Positions 1 to 6,799 of a stretch of 9,807 nucleotides of DNA are shown here, one piece after another; the first letter of the stretch is position 1, and every line of letters starts with the position of its first letter. The notes under the pieces were generated by a model. It was given only the letters and a program-made list of their open reading frames with translations. It had not been told where the DNA came from and did no database searches. The stretch is from an uncultured Clostridia bacterium (GTDB lineage: Bacteria; Bacillota; Clostridia; UMGS1883). The position numbers were made by a program, and so were the translations under genes. The DNA lies in assembly GCA_947630525.1 (NCBI GenBank), contig CANRHW010000047.1:1-9807 (forward strand), in the 5' to 3' direction.

Positions 1-204
1 GTACGCCGAGTGGTGATTTTCGTTCATAGTTCAAGGGCATAAAATTAAGAAAATTCGCTCGTAAGGGCGAATTTTCAACATTAATACATTATCTAATTTT
101 ATTGATTATAAAGAACACTATTTGCCTTAAATAAGGACTTCAAGCCCTTGAACGGTCTGCGCCATTTTTTTACAGCCCCAATGGCTTGCACCGAAATACG
201 GCTA
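1..204. other. Gene-free upstream region
   Basis: I see no convincing gene here; the gene-free stretch runs on to 301 through the promoter and leader described separately. It is AT-rich and carries a strong hairpin (49-76) and a 10-bp inverted repeat, GTTCAAGGGC at 29-38 and its complement at 144-153, which brackets that hairpin. A 60-codon minus-strand reading frame (99-281) starts with TTG, has no ribosome binding site, and lies across the consensus promoter, so I do not call it. The gene upstream of the window is not visible. Confidence 0.6.
49..76. terminator. GUAA-loop hairpin, possible bidirectional terminator
   Basis: GAAAATTCGC (49-58) pairs perfectly with GCGAATTTTC (67-76). A T-G wobble and a C-G pair extend the stem to 12 bp, closed by a GTAA loop, which is a GNRA-type tetraloop. 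The 3' arm ends in TTTT on both strands, and on the minus strand it is followed by TTAATTTTAT. It could therefore end transcription from either side, with the minus-strand reading better supported. A processing or stability hairpin for an upstream mRNA is an alternative. Confidence 0.45.
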
Positions 205-233
205 TTGACAATTTCTGAAAACCCTGATATAAT
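205..233 (+). promoter_or_regulatory. Consensus extended -10 sigma-A promoter
   Basis: TTGACA (205-210), a 17-base spacer, then TATAAT (228-233), with TG at 225-226 giving an extended -10. All twelve core bases match the housekeeping consensus. Transcription should begin near 240 and run into the PIN-like gene, trmK and the Nif3 gene, leaving a leader of about 60 bases. Confidence 0.88.
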
Positions 234-240
234 TATAATG

Positions 241-263
241 ATACCGCATAGTTTTTGTGGTAT
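241..263 (+). promoter_or_regulatory. 5' leader stem-loop
   Basis: ATACCGCA (241-248) can pair with TGTGGTAT (256-263), giving 8 bp including one G-U pair around a 7-base loop. It would lie at, or within a base or two of, the predicted 5' end of the mRNA. Such a terminal stem often protects a transcript from 5'-end-dependent decay. A regulatory role is inference; it is too small for a known riboswitch class that I recognise. Confidence 0.45.
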
Positions 264-301
264 TGCCTTAGATCCAGACAATAAAAGAAAGGTATGATAC
301 A

Positions 302-907
302 GTGTCAGTATTTCTTATCGACTACGAAAATCTCCACACCTCCGCTTTTGCCGGTCTTGAAGATTTGAACGAGGATGACCGGGTGCTTATCTTTTATACG
401 AACAATTCTGACAACCTGACCTTTTCGCTGATGCAGCGGCTAAATTCCGCCAAAGCGCGGATAGAGTATGTCAAAGTGAACTGCGGCGGGAAAAATTCGC
501 TGGATTTTCAGCTTTGCAGCTATCTGGGTTATCTCATAGGGACCAATTCGTGCTCTTGTTTTTATATAGTCAGCCGTGACAAGGGCTTTTCATCGGTGCT
601 GAACTTCTGGAGCGAAAGGGCCGCCGGAGCCAATATCGTTATGTTTGGCCCAAGTATTCGCAGCTGCGCGGATAATAACGCCGAACCCGAGGCCGCCGAG
701 GTCGAGCAGTCTCAGACCGTTCAGCCTCAGATTGAACAGTCTAAGACTGAGCAGCCTCAGACTGAACAATCCCAAACTGATGCCACTCTGGCGGAGCAGC
801 CCCAAACAGAGCAAAACGCCGCTCCCGCCGAAAAGCCCAAGCGCAAGTATAACCGCCGCGCTCCTTACAAGCGCAAGCCCAAGGCCCCGGCGGAGCAGAC
901 CGCATGA
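302..907 (+). CDS. PIN-like nuclease domain protein with repeat tail
   Basis: The first ~120 of 201 residues look like a PIN/NYN-type metal-dependent ribonuclease fold. Seen directly: LIDYENLH near the start (Asp7, Glu9), GGKNSLDFQL (Asp68) and YIVSRDKGF (Asp93), acidic residues spaced as in small PIN-like proteins. No substrate can be named. Residues ~135-172 are a low-complexity run of five-residue EQxQT-type units, followed by a very basic end (residues 178-194, Lys/Arg-rich) likely to contact nucleic acid. The start is GTG, chosen because AGAAAGG lies nine bases upstream and the conserved domain begins at once; the ATG at 294 is out of frame. It is the first gene after a consensus promoter and overlaps trmK by four bases, so it is co-transcribed with tRNA-modification genes and may act on RNA (inference). 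The repeat tail makes its length variable in principle. Confidence 0.8.
   Translation: MSVFLIDYENLHTSAFAGLEDLNEDDRVLIFYTNNSDNLTFSLMQRLNSAKARIEYVKVNCGGKNSLDFQLCSYLGYLIGTNSCSCFYIVSRDKGFSSVLNFWSERAAGANIVMFGPSIRSCADNNAEPEAAEVEQSQTVQPQIEQSKTEQPQTEQSQTDATLAEQPQTEQNAAPAEKPKRKYNRRAPYKRKPKAPAEQTA
704..817 (+). repeat. Degenerate 15-bp tandem repeats inside CDS
   Basis: Imperfect in-frame units of about 15 bp (for example GAGCAGTCTCAGACC, GAACAGTCTAAGACT, GAGCAGCCTCAGACT) encode the EQxQT-type pentapeptides of the PIN-like protein. Because the unit is a multiple of three, gain or loss of copies by slippage would keep the frame. The overlapping reading frames that show SLRL-type repeats here are by-products of this array. 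Confidence 0.75.
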
Positions 908-1584
908 CCGGCGAGACCGTTATGCCGCTGTCTCCCCGGTTGGAGATGGTGCTCCGCCTTACTCCCGACGCCGCCGTCTGCTGCGATGTGGGGACGGATC
1001 ACGGTCTTGCCGCCGTCCGGCTCGCCCTGCGGGGCAGCCGCGTCATTGCTACGGATATCAACCGCGGCCCACTCGAACGCGCCCGGGCCAATATTCGCCG
1101 CTGGGCGGTTGAGGACAGAGTGGAGCTGCGGCTGTCAGACGGACTTTCGGCAATTAAACCGGGCGAGGCCGGCTGTGCCGTGATCGCCGGAATGGGCGGC
1201 GAGCTTATTGCCGAAATATTGAGTAAAGGCACAAAGGATATCCCCAGCTTCGTCCTTCAGCCCCAGTCAAAGCATTACGAGCTGCGCGACTGGCTGAGCA
1301 AAAACGGTTTTCGCATTGTGCAAGAGGATATCTGCCGGGAGGGCCAGCGCTATTATGTTGCCATTCTGGCGGCCCACGGCGGACAGGAATTTCTGACCGA
1401 GGAGGAAAAGCACATCGGGCCCCGGCTGATCGAGAGCCGGCACCTTCTTTTGGGCGGATATCTGGCCTCACGCCGGCGGGAGACGGAAAAAATACTTGAA
1501 AAAATCGGCGGCGCGTCAACTCCCAGGCGGAACGAATGCGCCGCGCTCATAGAAATGTACGCAAAATACGGGCAGGGAGGCTGA
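904..1584 (+). CDS. tRNA (adenine(22)-N1)-methyltransferase TrmK
   Basis: A 226-residue cytoplasmic SAM-dependent enzyme that methylates N1 of adenine 22 in the D-loop of tRNAs. The Rossmann domain shows CDVGTDHG (27-34) for SAM binding, ATDI with Asp51 for the ribose, LSDGL (78-82), and AGMGG (95-99). LQPQS (118-122) sits where TrmK proteins carry their conserved LQPN-like loop. The region from about 165 is charged and helical, as expected for the C-terminal coiled coil of the family (B. subtilis YqfN). The ATG overlaps the upstream stop as ATGA, so translation is probably coupled. GGAG eight bases upstream supports this start; the Met at residue 7 (922) is the alternative. Pairing with a following Nif3-family gene is the usual Firmicutes arrangement and supports the call. 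Confidence 0.93.
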   Translation: MTGETVMPLSPRLEMVLRLTPDAAVCCDVGTDHGLAAVRLALRGSRVIATDINRGPLERARANIRRWAVEDRVELRLSDGLSAIKPGEAGCAVIAGMGGELIAEILSKGTKDIPSFVLQPQSKHYELRDWLSKNGFRIVQEDICREGQRYYVAILAAHGGQEFLTEEEKHIGPRLIESRHLLLGGYLASRRRETEKILEKIGGASTPRRNECAALIEMYAKYGQGG

Positions 1585-1587
1585 ATA

Positions 1588-2367
1588 ATGGCTGTTGAAC
1601 TAAAGGAAATAATCGAGTTTATGGAAAAAAGTTTCTCGCCGGAGTACGCGGCGGATTACGACAATGTGGGCCTGTTGGCCGGGAGGCGTAACAAGTCCGT
1701 CGGCAAGGCCCTGCTCTGCCTTGACTGCGACATTAATGTTGTGCGCGAGGCCGTTCGTGAGGGAGCGCAGCTCATAATCAGCCATCACCCGGTCATTTTC
1801 GGCGGCGTGAGCTCTGTCACCGACGGTTCGCCCGACGGTGAAATGCTTGTGGAAGCTATTGAAAACGGTATTTCGGTCTACTGTGCCCACACCAACCTTG
1901 ACAGTTGTCCCGGCGGCCTGACGGATTACCTCTGCAAGCGGCTGGACCTTGTGCCGCTGGAGCCCGTGGAGGGTAACGACGGCCGTATTTGCCGGCCCCA
2001 GGGGAAGCTCACGCTGCTGGAGCTTTGCGCCCGTTTAAAGGAGCGGCTTGAACTGGACGGCGTTTCTACCACGGCCCAGATGAACCGCCCGGTAAAAAGG
2101 GTGGCCGTTATCAACGGCAGCGGCGGTTCCATGGCGGCGGCGGCCCGGGCCAAGGGCGCGGACGTACTCATAACGGGCGACGTGAAATATCACCAGCAGC
2201 GGGAGTTTTATCTTGACCCTGACTTTGAGTACATCGAGGTCAGCCACTACGACAGCGAAAAAATCGTCACCGAACTGCTTTTTGACCGGCTCAAGGAAGG
2301 CTTCGGCACGAGGCTGGAGGCGGTTATATCCAAGGAAAACCGTCCGCCGATGACCGCCGTAGGGTGA
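1588..2367 (+). CDS. Nif3-like dinuclear metal center protein
   Basis: A 259-residue member of the Nif3/YbgI/YqfO family, ring-forming proteins with a two-metal site. The biochemical role is not firmly established. Metal ligands are visible: SHHP with His66 and His67, HTNLD with His101 and Asp105, and SHYDSE with His220 and Glu224, spaced as in E. coli YbgI. It is the short form: there is no room for the extra central domain of B. subtilis YqfO (about 370 residues). GDVKYHQ (197-203) is another family motif. AGGGAGG seven bases upstream supports the ATG, and only three bases separate it from trmK. It is the last gene of its operon and a terminator follows. Sometimes annotated as GTP cyclohydrolase 1 type 2; I would not adopt that from sequence alone. 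Confidence 0.92.
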   Translation: MAVELKEIIEFMEKSFSPEYAADYDNVGLLAGRRNKSVGKALLCLDCDINVVREAVREGAQLIISHHPVIFGGVSSVTDGSPDGEMLVEAIENGISVYCAHTNLDSCPGGLTDYLCKRLDLVPLEPVEGNDGRICRPQGKLTLLELCARLKERLELDGVSTTAQMNRPVKRVAVINGSGGSMAAAARAKGADVLITGDVKYHQQREFYLDPDFEYIEVSHYDSEKIVTELLFDRLKEGFGTRLEAVISKENRPPMTAVG

Positions 2368-2424
2368 GCGCGGGGCGGAGCGTTAAGTTTAAATCAATAC
2401 CGCACAAACTACCTTTTTCTTTAA

Positions 2425-2461
2425 AAGCTCCTTTTTTTCTTTGAGGGGCTTGATTTTTTTT
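2425..2461 (+). terminator. Intrinsic terminator after the Nif3 gene
   Basis: AAGCTCC (2425-2431) pairs with GGGGCTT (2445-2451), including one G-U pair, around a T-rich loop, and is followed by eight Ts at 2454-2461. It lies about 58 bases after the Nif3 stop codon and should end the first operon before ruvC. Confidence 0.75.
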
Positions 2462-2485
2462 ACGGTTTGAGCTAAAATATATAAT
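2457..2485 (+). promoter_or_regulatory. Probable ruvCAB promoter
   Basis: A perfect TATAAT (2480-2485) lies 17 bases after a weak -35 candidate, TTTTTA (2457-2462), which shares bases with the terminator T-run. TTGAGC at 2467-2472 is too close to serve as the -35. Transcription would start near 2492 and leave a leader of about 50 bases. No clear LexA/SOS box is visible, so damage control is not supported by the sequence. Confidence 0.5.
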
Positions 2486-2545
2486 AGGTTAATTTTAGGC
2501 AATGAAGAATTGGCTCCTTATTGTCTAATGAAAGAGAGAAGTTGC

Positions 2546-3073
2546 ATGAAAACCTTACGCATTATGGGTATAGATCCGGGGATAGCCATTGTTGGGGTCG
2601 GCGTTGTGGATAAGACCGGGAACGCTTACAGGGACGTGTTCCACTGTGCGGTCACGACGCCGGCTAACACTCCTATAGAGCGGCGGCTGATGGATATATA
2701 CGCCCGGCTGGGAGAGCTTTTTGACAAATACAGGCCCGACGCGGTCAGTATCGAGGAGCTTTTTTATAACAATAACGCCAAGACGGTAATCGCCGTGGGG
2801 CAGGCCCGCGGGGTCATACTGCTGGCGGCCATGCAAGCGGGCATACCCGTATTTGAATATACGCCCCTACAGGTCAAGCAGGCCCTGACCGGTTATGGCC
2901 GGGCGGAAAAAAAGCAGATACAGCAGATGATGAAGGCCATGCTTGGTCTGGAGGCCGTGCCTAGGCCCGACGACGTGGCCGACGCGCTGGCCATAGCCGT
3001 ATGTCACGGCAACAGCGTTGGCTTTAACCAGAGTGCGCTGAATACTATTTTGAAAAGCGGTGGTAAGCTATGA
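2546..3073 (+). CDS. Holliday junction resolvase RuvC
   Basis: A 175-residue endonuclease that cuts four-way junctions symmetrically after RuvAB branch migration. The acidic catalytic set of the RNase H-like fold is intact: Asp10 in GIDPG, Glu70 in SIEELF, and Asp143 and Asp146 in DDVADALAIA, matching E. coli Asp7, Glu66, Asp138 and Asp141. I start at ATG 2546 because the family begins with a short strand just before GIDPG and a purine-rich AGAGAG precedes it. The frame stays open to a TTG at 2510 and an ATG at 2528, but neither has a good ribosome site and the extra residues match nothing in the family. Its stop overlaps the ruvA start as ATGA. The presence of RuvC rather than RecU fits Clostridia better than Bacilli. 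Confidence 0.95.
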   Translation: MKTLRIMGIDPGIAIVGVGVVDKTGNAYRDVFHCAVTTPANTPIERRLMDIYARLGELFDKYRPDAVSIEELFYNNNAKTVIAVGQARGVILLAAMQAGIPVFEYTPLQVKQALTGYGRAEKKQIQQMMKAMLGLEAVPRPDDVADALAIAVCHGNSVGFNQSALNTILKSGGKL

Positions 3074-3669
3074 TATCATATCTTAACGGCAGGGTCGCCG
3101 CCATTGGCGAAAATTACGTTGTTATGGACGTTAACGGCATAGGGTTCCGAGTGTTTATGCCCTCGGGCGATCTGGCCCGGCTGCCGGGCCCGGGAGGCGA
3201 GGCCAAGGTGTTTACATATTTTTATGTGCGCGAAGATGCTATGGAGCTTTACGGCTTTGGGTCCGAAAGCGGCATAGAATATTTTACTCGGCTGCTGTCG
3301 GTCACCGGCGTTGGCTGCAAGGCCGCCCTTGCCATACTGAGCGTTTTGCCGCCGGCCGAGCTGGCAATGGCCATAATCGGCGGCGATCACAAGGCCATCA
3401 CCCGGGCACAGGGCGTAGGCGCCAAGCTGGCGCAGCGCATAATTCTTGAACTTAAAGGGAAAATCGACACTAAGGACGCGGTCGGCGCTCCGCAAAAGGA
3501 AGAAGCCGGCTACGCTCCCTCGGCGGACGTGAGCGCCATCAACGCCCTTATCGCCTTGGGCTGCTCCCCCAGCGAGGCTCAGAAAACCGTTATGCAGATA
3601 CCGGCGGCCGGCATGAGCACCGAAGAAATAATAAAAGAAGCGCTGAGGAGGATGAGCAATGGAATTTGA
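3070..3669 (+). CDS. Holliday junction branch migration protein RuvA
   Basis: A 199-residue DNA-binding subunit that forms a tetramer on the four-way junction and loads the RuvB motor. Domain I is the OB fold (about 1-63, beginning MISYLNGRV). Domain II holds two helix-hairpin-helix motifs, [16 protein letters not shown] (75-90) and the stretch around [13 protein letters not shown] (113-125). After a flexible linker (~132-150), domain III (about 152-197) is the three-helix piece that touches RuvB, with the typical [12 protein letters not shown]. Length is normal for the family. It overlaps ruvC by four bases and ruvB by eleven, so the three subunits are probably made by coupled translation. 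Confidence 0.96.
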   Translation: MISYLNGRVAAIGENYVVMDVNGIGFRVFMPSGDLARLPGPGGEAKVFTYFYVREDAMELYGFGSESGIEYFTRLLSVTGVGCKAALAILSVLPPAELAMAIIGGDHKAITRAQGVGAKLAQRIILELKGKIDTKDAVGAPQKEEAGYAPSADVSAINALIALGCSPSEAQKTVMQIPAAGMSTEEIIKEALRRMSNGI

Positions 3670-4690
3670 CGACAGGATAATTTCCGGCCGGCAGCTTTCC
3701 GGCGACAGCGAGCTGGATTATACCATCCGACCCCGGACCATGGACGAGTACATAGGTCAGGACAAGGTAAAAGACAGCCTGAAGATATACATAAAAGCCG
3801 CTCTGGAACGCGGCGAGGCCCTGGATCACTGTCTGCTTTACGGCCCTCCGGGTCTCGGCAAAACCACTTTGGCCGGTATAATCGCCAACGAAATGGGCGT
3901 CAATATCCGGGTGACGAGCGGCCCCGCCATCGAAAAGCCCATGGATTTGGCGGCCATACTCACCAATCTCGGCCCGCAGGACGTGCTGTTTATTGATGAA
4001 ATTCACCGCCTTTCGAGAAGCGTGGAGGAGATTTTGTATCCCGCCATGGAGGATTTTTCTCTGGATATCATTATCGGCAAGGGGCCCAGCGCTCAGTCCG
4101 TGCGCCTCAGTTTACAGCCTTTTACTCTTGTGGGCGCGACTACCAGGGCGGGGCTCCTGTCGGCTCCGCTCAGGGACAGGTTTGGGGTGATTTCCCGTCT
4201 GGAGCTGTACAACACCCACGACCTGATGACCATAATCAAGCGCAGCGCGGGTATTTTGGGCATAGGTATCGAGGACAGCGGCGCGGCGGAGATAGCCTCC
4301 CGCTCCCGTGGAACGCCGCGCATTGCAAACCGTCTGCTCCGCCGGGTGCGGGATTTTGCTCAAATAATGGCCGACGGCAATATCACCAAGGAGATAGCAG
4401 ACAAGGCCCTTAAAATGTTGGAAATAGACGGCCTTGGTCTTGACGCGGTGGACAAGCGTATGATAATGTCCATAATCACCACCTTTGGCGGCGGCCCTGT
4501 GGGCCTTGATACGCTGGCCGCTACCATAGGGGAGGACGCCTCCACCATTGAGGACGTTTACGAACCTTATCTGATGCAGCTGGGCTTCCTCAGCCGCACG
4601 CCAAGGGGGCGCTGCGCCACCAGGCCGGCCTTTGAGCATTACGGAGTTCCGTTTAACGGCGGCGAAAGCAGCCAGATGAGCTGGGAGTGA
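3659..4690 (+). CDS. Holliday junction branch migration helicase RuvB
   Basis: A 343-residue AAA+ ATPase; two hexamer rings pump DNA through the RuvA-bound junction. Walker A is GPPGLGKTT (62-70), Walker B is VLFIDEIH (109-116), sensor 1 is in GATTR (159-163), the arginine-finger segment is LRDRFG (171-176) and sensor 2 lies in [12 protein letters not shown] (218-229). The C-terminal winged helix runs from about 258, with [10 protein letters not shown] and RTPRGR visible. GAGGAGG (3645-3651) within the end of ruvA is a strong ribosome site for this ATG. The short C-terminal tail after residue 330 is variable in the family. It ends the ruv operon; the next gene is 102 bases away and of unrelated function. 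Confidence 0.97.
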   Translation: MEFDDRIISGRQLSGDSELDYTIRPRTMDEYIGQDKVKDSLKIYIKAALERGEALDHCLLYGPPGLGKTTLAGIIANEMGVNIRVTSGPAIEKPMDLAAILTNLGPQDVLFIDEIHRLSRSVEEILYPAMEDFSLDIIIGKGPSAQSVRLSLQPFTLVGATTRAGLLSAPLRDRFGVISRLELYNTHDLMTIIKRSAGILGIGIEDSGAAEIASRSRGTPRIANRLLRRVRDFAQIMADGNITKEIADKALKMLEIDGLGLDAVDKRMIMSIITTFGGGPVGLDTLAATIGEDASTIEDVYEPYLMQLGFLSRTPRGRCATRPAFEHYGVPFNGGESSQMSWE

Positions 4691-4705
4691 GATTTTACAA
4701 AAATG

Positions 4706-4730
4706 TTACATTTGTTTAACGAGAATGTAA
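4706..4730. promoter_or_regulatory. Inverted repeat upstream of amidase, possible operator
   Basis: TTACATT (4706-4712) and AATGTAA (4724-4730) are perfect 7-bp inverted arms around an 11-base spacer, ending 12 bases before a TATAAT. No T-run follows, so it is a poor terminator for ruvB. The position fits a regulator binding site for the amidase promoter; no known regulator is recognised. Confidence 0.35.
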
Positions 4731-4741
4731 TGTGAATAAAT

Positions 4742-4747
4742 TATAAT
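4742..4747 (+). promoter_or_regulatory. -10 element of a probable amidase promoter
   Basis: TATAAT lies 45 bases before the amidase start codon. No -35 near consensus sits 16-18 bases upstream, so the promoter would be weak, activator-dependent, or read by another sigma factor. The inverted repeat at 4706-4730 covers the -35 region. Read-through from ruvB is also possible because no terminator is evident after it. Confidence 0.4.
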
Positions 4748-4792
4748 AGATTACAGCGATTTACGTCGAAATATATACTGAGAGGTGATTTT

Positions 4793-6427
4793 ATGCGGCG
4801 TATTGCAGCGGCAGCGGCGGCGGGCATGATGCTCTTTGCGGCGAATGCTTACGGGGCGCAGATGGACCTTGCCTATGACGGCGCCATCCACCACTATAGC
4901 GAACCTGACATACACCTTGAAATAAACGGCAAAAGGATAACGACCAAAGAGATGCCGCCCATCAGGATAGCCGACCGCACGCTTGTGCCTGTCAGAGAGG
5001 TTTTTGAGTCGATCGGCGGCAAGGTCGGCTGGTCGGCCGAAACTAATCGGGTAAGTATATCATACGACGGGGTCGAGGTTTCGATGCAGCCGGGCAGCCG
5101 GGTCATTAATGTCGGCCGCTCGCGGGTGACCGTTCCCGCAGGCGAGCCCGCGCCGATGATAATAAATGATAAGACCATGGCTCCAATTCGCATTGTGGCG
5201 GATTTGCTGGGCTTTGATGTGGGCTGGGACGAAGCCACTCAAACGGTCTCGCTCACCGACGGGAATTATAAACCCTCTACCGCGCCTCCGGCGGGCGTTT
5301 CTTCCGGCGGGGTGATTTCTGATGTGAAGATTGAAAAGAGCGGCTCCGCCGAGTTGGTTTATCTTGTGTACAGCTCTCCTGAGCAGCCCAGTATTTCGCG
5401 ATACGGTTCAAATGAAAGAGTGGTGTTGGACTTCCCCGGCACTCAGCTTGAAGAAGGGGTATACAATCTGACCAACGTCAGTGGCAGCATAATAACCGGC
5501 GTCCGCTGCGCTAATCATGAGGCGGACGGTGAGAGCCAGAGGAAAGCCCGCATTGTGCTGGATGTGAAAAAGCAGCCCAACATAGAGATTAGCATGACCG
5601 AAAACGGCCTTGTCATTGTGGCCACGCCGGCCAGCGGAAAATATGTGACAAAAATTAACGACTTTGACGGCGACGATATTTTTGACCCAAGCCAACTTAC
5701 AAGCGATGATTACGAAAATACGTCCGTACCGGAGGAGCAGCCCCAGAGTTCGAGTCAGAGTGACGGCGACGTGAAGCTCAGCACGGACGGAACCGTTGAC
5801 ACCACCCAAACCCTTGCCTTAGACTATAATACCGTCGTTATTGACGCCGGCCACGGCGGCAATACCGGCGCGATTTATACGGAAAATGACCGGGCCGGCG
5901 TTTCGGGCGAGACGATCAGGGAAGATAAGATAACTCTCGCTATCGCCAAGAAGGTACGGGACAAGCTCAAGGCCGCCGGCTACAACGTGGTCATGACCCG
6001 TGAGACCGACAAAAAAGTGGAGCTCCAGACTCGTGTGGACATTGCCAGCGAGCCCACCGACGGAAAAAAGATACCGGCGATTTTTGTCAGCGTACATTGC
6101 AACTCCTTTGAAAAGTCCGAAAGCAACGGTACTCAGGTGTGGTACCACCCGGACTCCAAATATGGCACGGTGCTGGCGGAGAATATATACAACAGCAACC
6201 TGGCCCACACCACGCTGCGGCCGGGCCAGATACATGACGGTTCGACTTTCTATGTTATCCGCAAGACTCTTCAGCCCGCCGCTCTGGTGGAAACGGCCTT
6301 TATCAGCAACGCCGGCGACCGCGCCTACCTTGTCAGCGAGGAGGGGCAGGAGGCTCTCGCCTCCGGGATTGCCGAGGGCATAATCAAAACGATTGAACAG
6401 ATGAAAGCGGATAAAGGGATAAAATAA
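4793..6427 (+). CDS. Exported N-acetylmuramoyl-L-alanine amidase (stalk-AMIN-Amidase_3)
   Basis: A 544-residue cell-wall hydrolase that splits the bond between MurNAc and the L-Ala of the stem peptide. It begins with a signal peptide (Arg-Arg, then an alanine-rich core, cleavage probably near 21-23). Residues ~42-155 resemble the copper-amine-oxidase N-terminal stalk domain, with RTLVPVREVFESIGGKVGW and a second similar MAPIRIVADLLGFDVGW. An AMIN wall-targeting domain follows (~173-280), then an acidic Ser/Gln linker (~285-340). The zinc amidase domain (~346-538) has all key residues: His354 in DAGHGG, Glu377 in IREDK, His435 in SVHCNS, and catalytic Glu500 in VETAFISN. The ribosome site AGAGGTGAT is well placed. 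Such enzymes serve cell separation, sporulation or germination; nothing here decides which. A shorter CwlD-like enzyme would lack the stalk and AMIN parts. Confidence 0.94.
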   Translation: MRRIAAAAAAGMMLFAANAYGAQMDLAYDGAIHHYSEPDIHLEINGKRITTKEMPPIRIADRTLVPVREVFESIGGKVGWSAETNRVSISYDGVEVSMQPGSRVINVGRSRVTVPAGEPAPMIINDKTMAPIRIVADLLGFDVGWDEATQTVSLTDGNYKPSTAPPAGVSSGGVISDVKIEKSGSAELVYLVYSSPEQPSISRYGSNERVVLDFPGTQLEEGVYNLTNVSGSIITGVRCANHEADGESQRKARIVLDVKKQPNIEISMTENGLVIVATPASGKYVTKINDFDGDDIFDPSQLTSDDYENTSVPEEQPQSSSQSDGDVKLSTDGTVDTTQTLALDYNTVVIDAGHGGNTGAIYTENDRAGVSGETIREDKITLAIAKKVRDKLKAAGYNVVMTRETDKKVELQTRVDIASEPTDGKKIPAIFVSVHCNSFEKSESNGTQVWYHPDSKYGTVLAENIYNSNLAHTTLRPGQIHDGSTFYVIRKTLQPAALVETAFISNAGDRAYLVSEEGQEALASGIAEGIIKTIEQMKADKGIK

Positions 6428-6478
6428 CAAATAAACGCAATAGAGCGCTCTGAAAAACAGAAATGTAGCCTTGGTACC

Positions 6479-6615
6479 GTAGGGGCGGCCATCGGCCGTC
6501 CGCCATCAAACGTTTACGGTCGTGATTGTGAACTTTATTACGATAAGTATATTCGTAAAATCATATAAATATTGACGTAAATTTGTGTAAGCGGACGCGC
6601 AATGTGCGCCCCTAC
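6479..6615. repeat. MITE-like element with structured terminal inverted repeats
   Basis: The left end (6479-6503) reads GTAGGGGCG, ten variable bases, GTCCGC. The right end (6591-6615), read on the other strand, is again GTAGGGGCG, ten different bases, GTCCGC. Each set of variable bases lies within a small hairpin of its own: CGGCC-ATC-GGCCG on the left and GCGCA-ATG-TGCGC on the right. Weaker similarity runs inward (CAAA, TTTACG, TC on both sides). The AT-rich middle holds another stem, TTACGA (6538-6543) with TCGTAA (6553-6558). There is no reading frame inside and no clear target duplication. I infer a non-autonomous, REP- or MITE-like repeat; similar GTAGGGGCG-ended repeats are, from memory, common in clostridial genomes. 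Confidence 0.65.
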
Positions 6616-6653
6616 AGAATCCGGGCAAAGAAATCGACTTCCTCGACAGTCTG

Positions 6654-6689
6654 GTCGGAACAAGCGATGCATCGCTTGTTCCGACTTTT
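6654..6689 (+). terminator. Perfect 32-bp palindrome with T-run
   Basis: Positions 6654-6685 equal their own reverse complement, with 16-base arms from GTCGGAAC to GTTCCGAC centred on ATGCAT. Four Ts follow (6686-6689). As RNA it forms a very stable stem of about 14 bp with a 4-base loop and probably ends transcription from the amidase side. The symmetry is tighter than a terminator needs, so a dispersed palindromic repeat is also possible. Confidence 0.6.
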
Positions 6690-6739
6690 CCAATTCACAT
6701 AAGATTTAATAATTAAGTAAAAAATTCAGTAAAAAAATG

Positions 6740-6768
6740 TTGATATTTTAAGACGGGTATAGTATAAT
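6740..6768 (+). promoter_or_regulatory. Sigma-A promoter of the large exported protein gene
   Basis: TTGATA (6740-6745), a spacer of exactly 17 bases, and TATAAT (6763-6768). Transcription should start near 6775, giving a short leader of about 25 bases that already contains the ribosome site AGGGGAG. With the palindrome just upstream, this gene is likely a separate transcription unit. Confidence 0.82.
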
Positions 6769-6799
6769 AAAATTAATTATATATAGGGGAGATGTGAAA

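Larger units (their letters stand above)
6428..6799. other. Intergenic region rich in repeats
   Basis: This 372-base gap has no gene or RNA gene that I recognise. In order it holds a short palindrome AGAGCGCTCT (6442-6451), a 137-bp element with structured inverted ends, a perfect 32-bp palindrome with a T-run, an AT-rich stretch, and the promoter of the following gene. Confidence 0.7.

Noticed and set aside
99..281. 60-codon minus-strand frame before the first gene
   Set aside because: It has a TTG start without a ribosome site and runs across a perfect + strand promoter and leader stem; no recognisable family.
704..817. Could the short repeats be a CRISPR array?
   Set aside because: Units are contiguous, degenerate, in frame and about 15 bp with no spacers; they encode a low-complexity protein tail.
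645..1112. + strand frame with SLRL-type repeats
   Set aside because: It is the shifted reading of the 15-bp tandem repeats and of trmK; both real genes are well supported in other frames.
2510..2545. Longer RuvC start at TTG 2510 or ATG 2528
   Set aside because: No ribosome site precedes either, and the added residues fall before the conserved N-terminal strand of the family.
5819..6430. 203-codon minus-strand frame opposite the amidase
   Set aside because: It mirrors the zinc amidase domain, whose catalytic motifs are all intact on the + strand.
6442..6451. Palindrome AGAGCGCTCT just after the amidase gene as a terminator
   Set aside because: The stem is very short with no loop, and A-rich rather than T-rich sequence follows; the palindrome at 6654 is a far better terminator.
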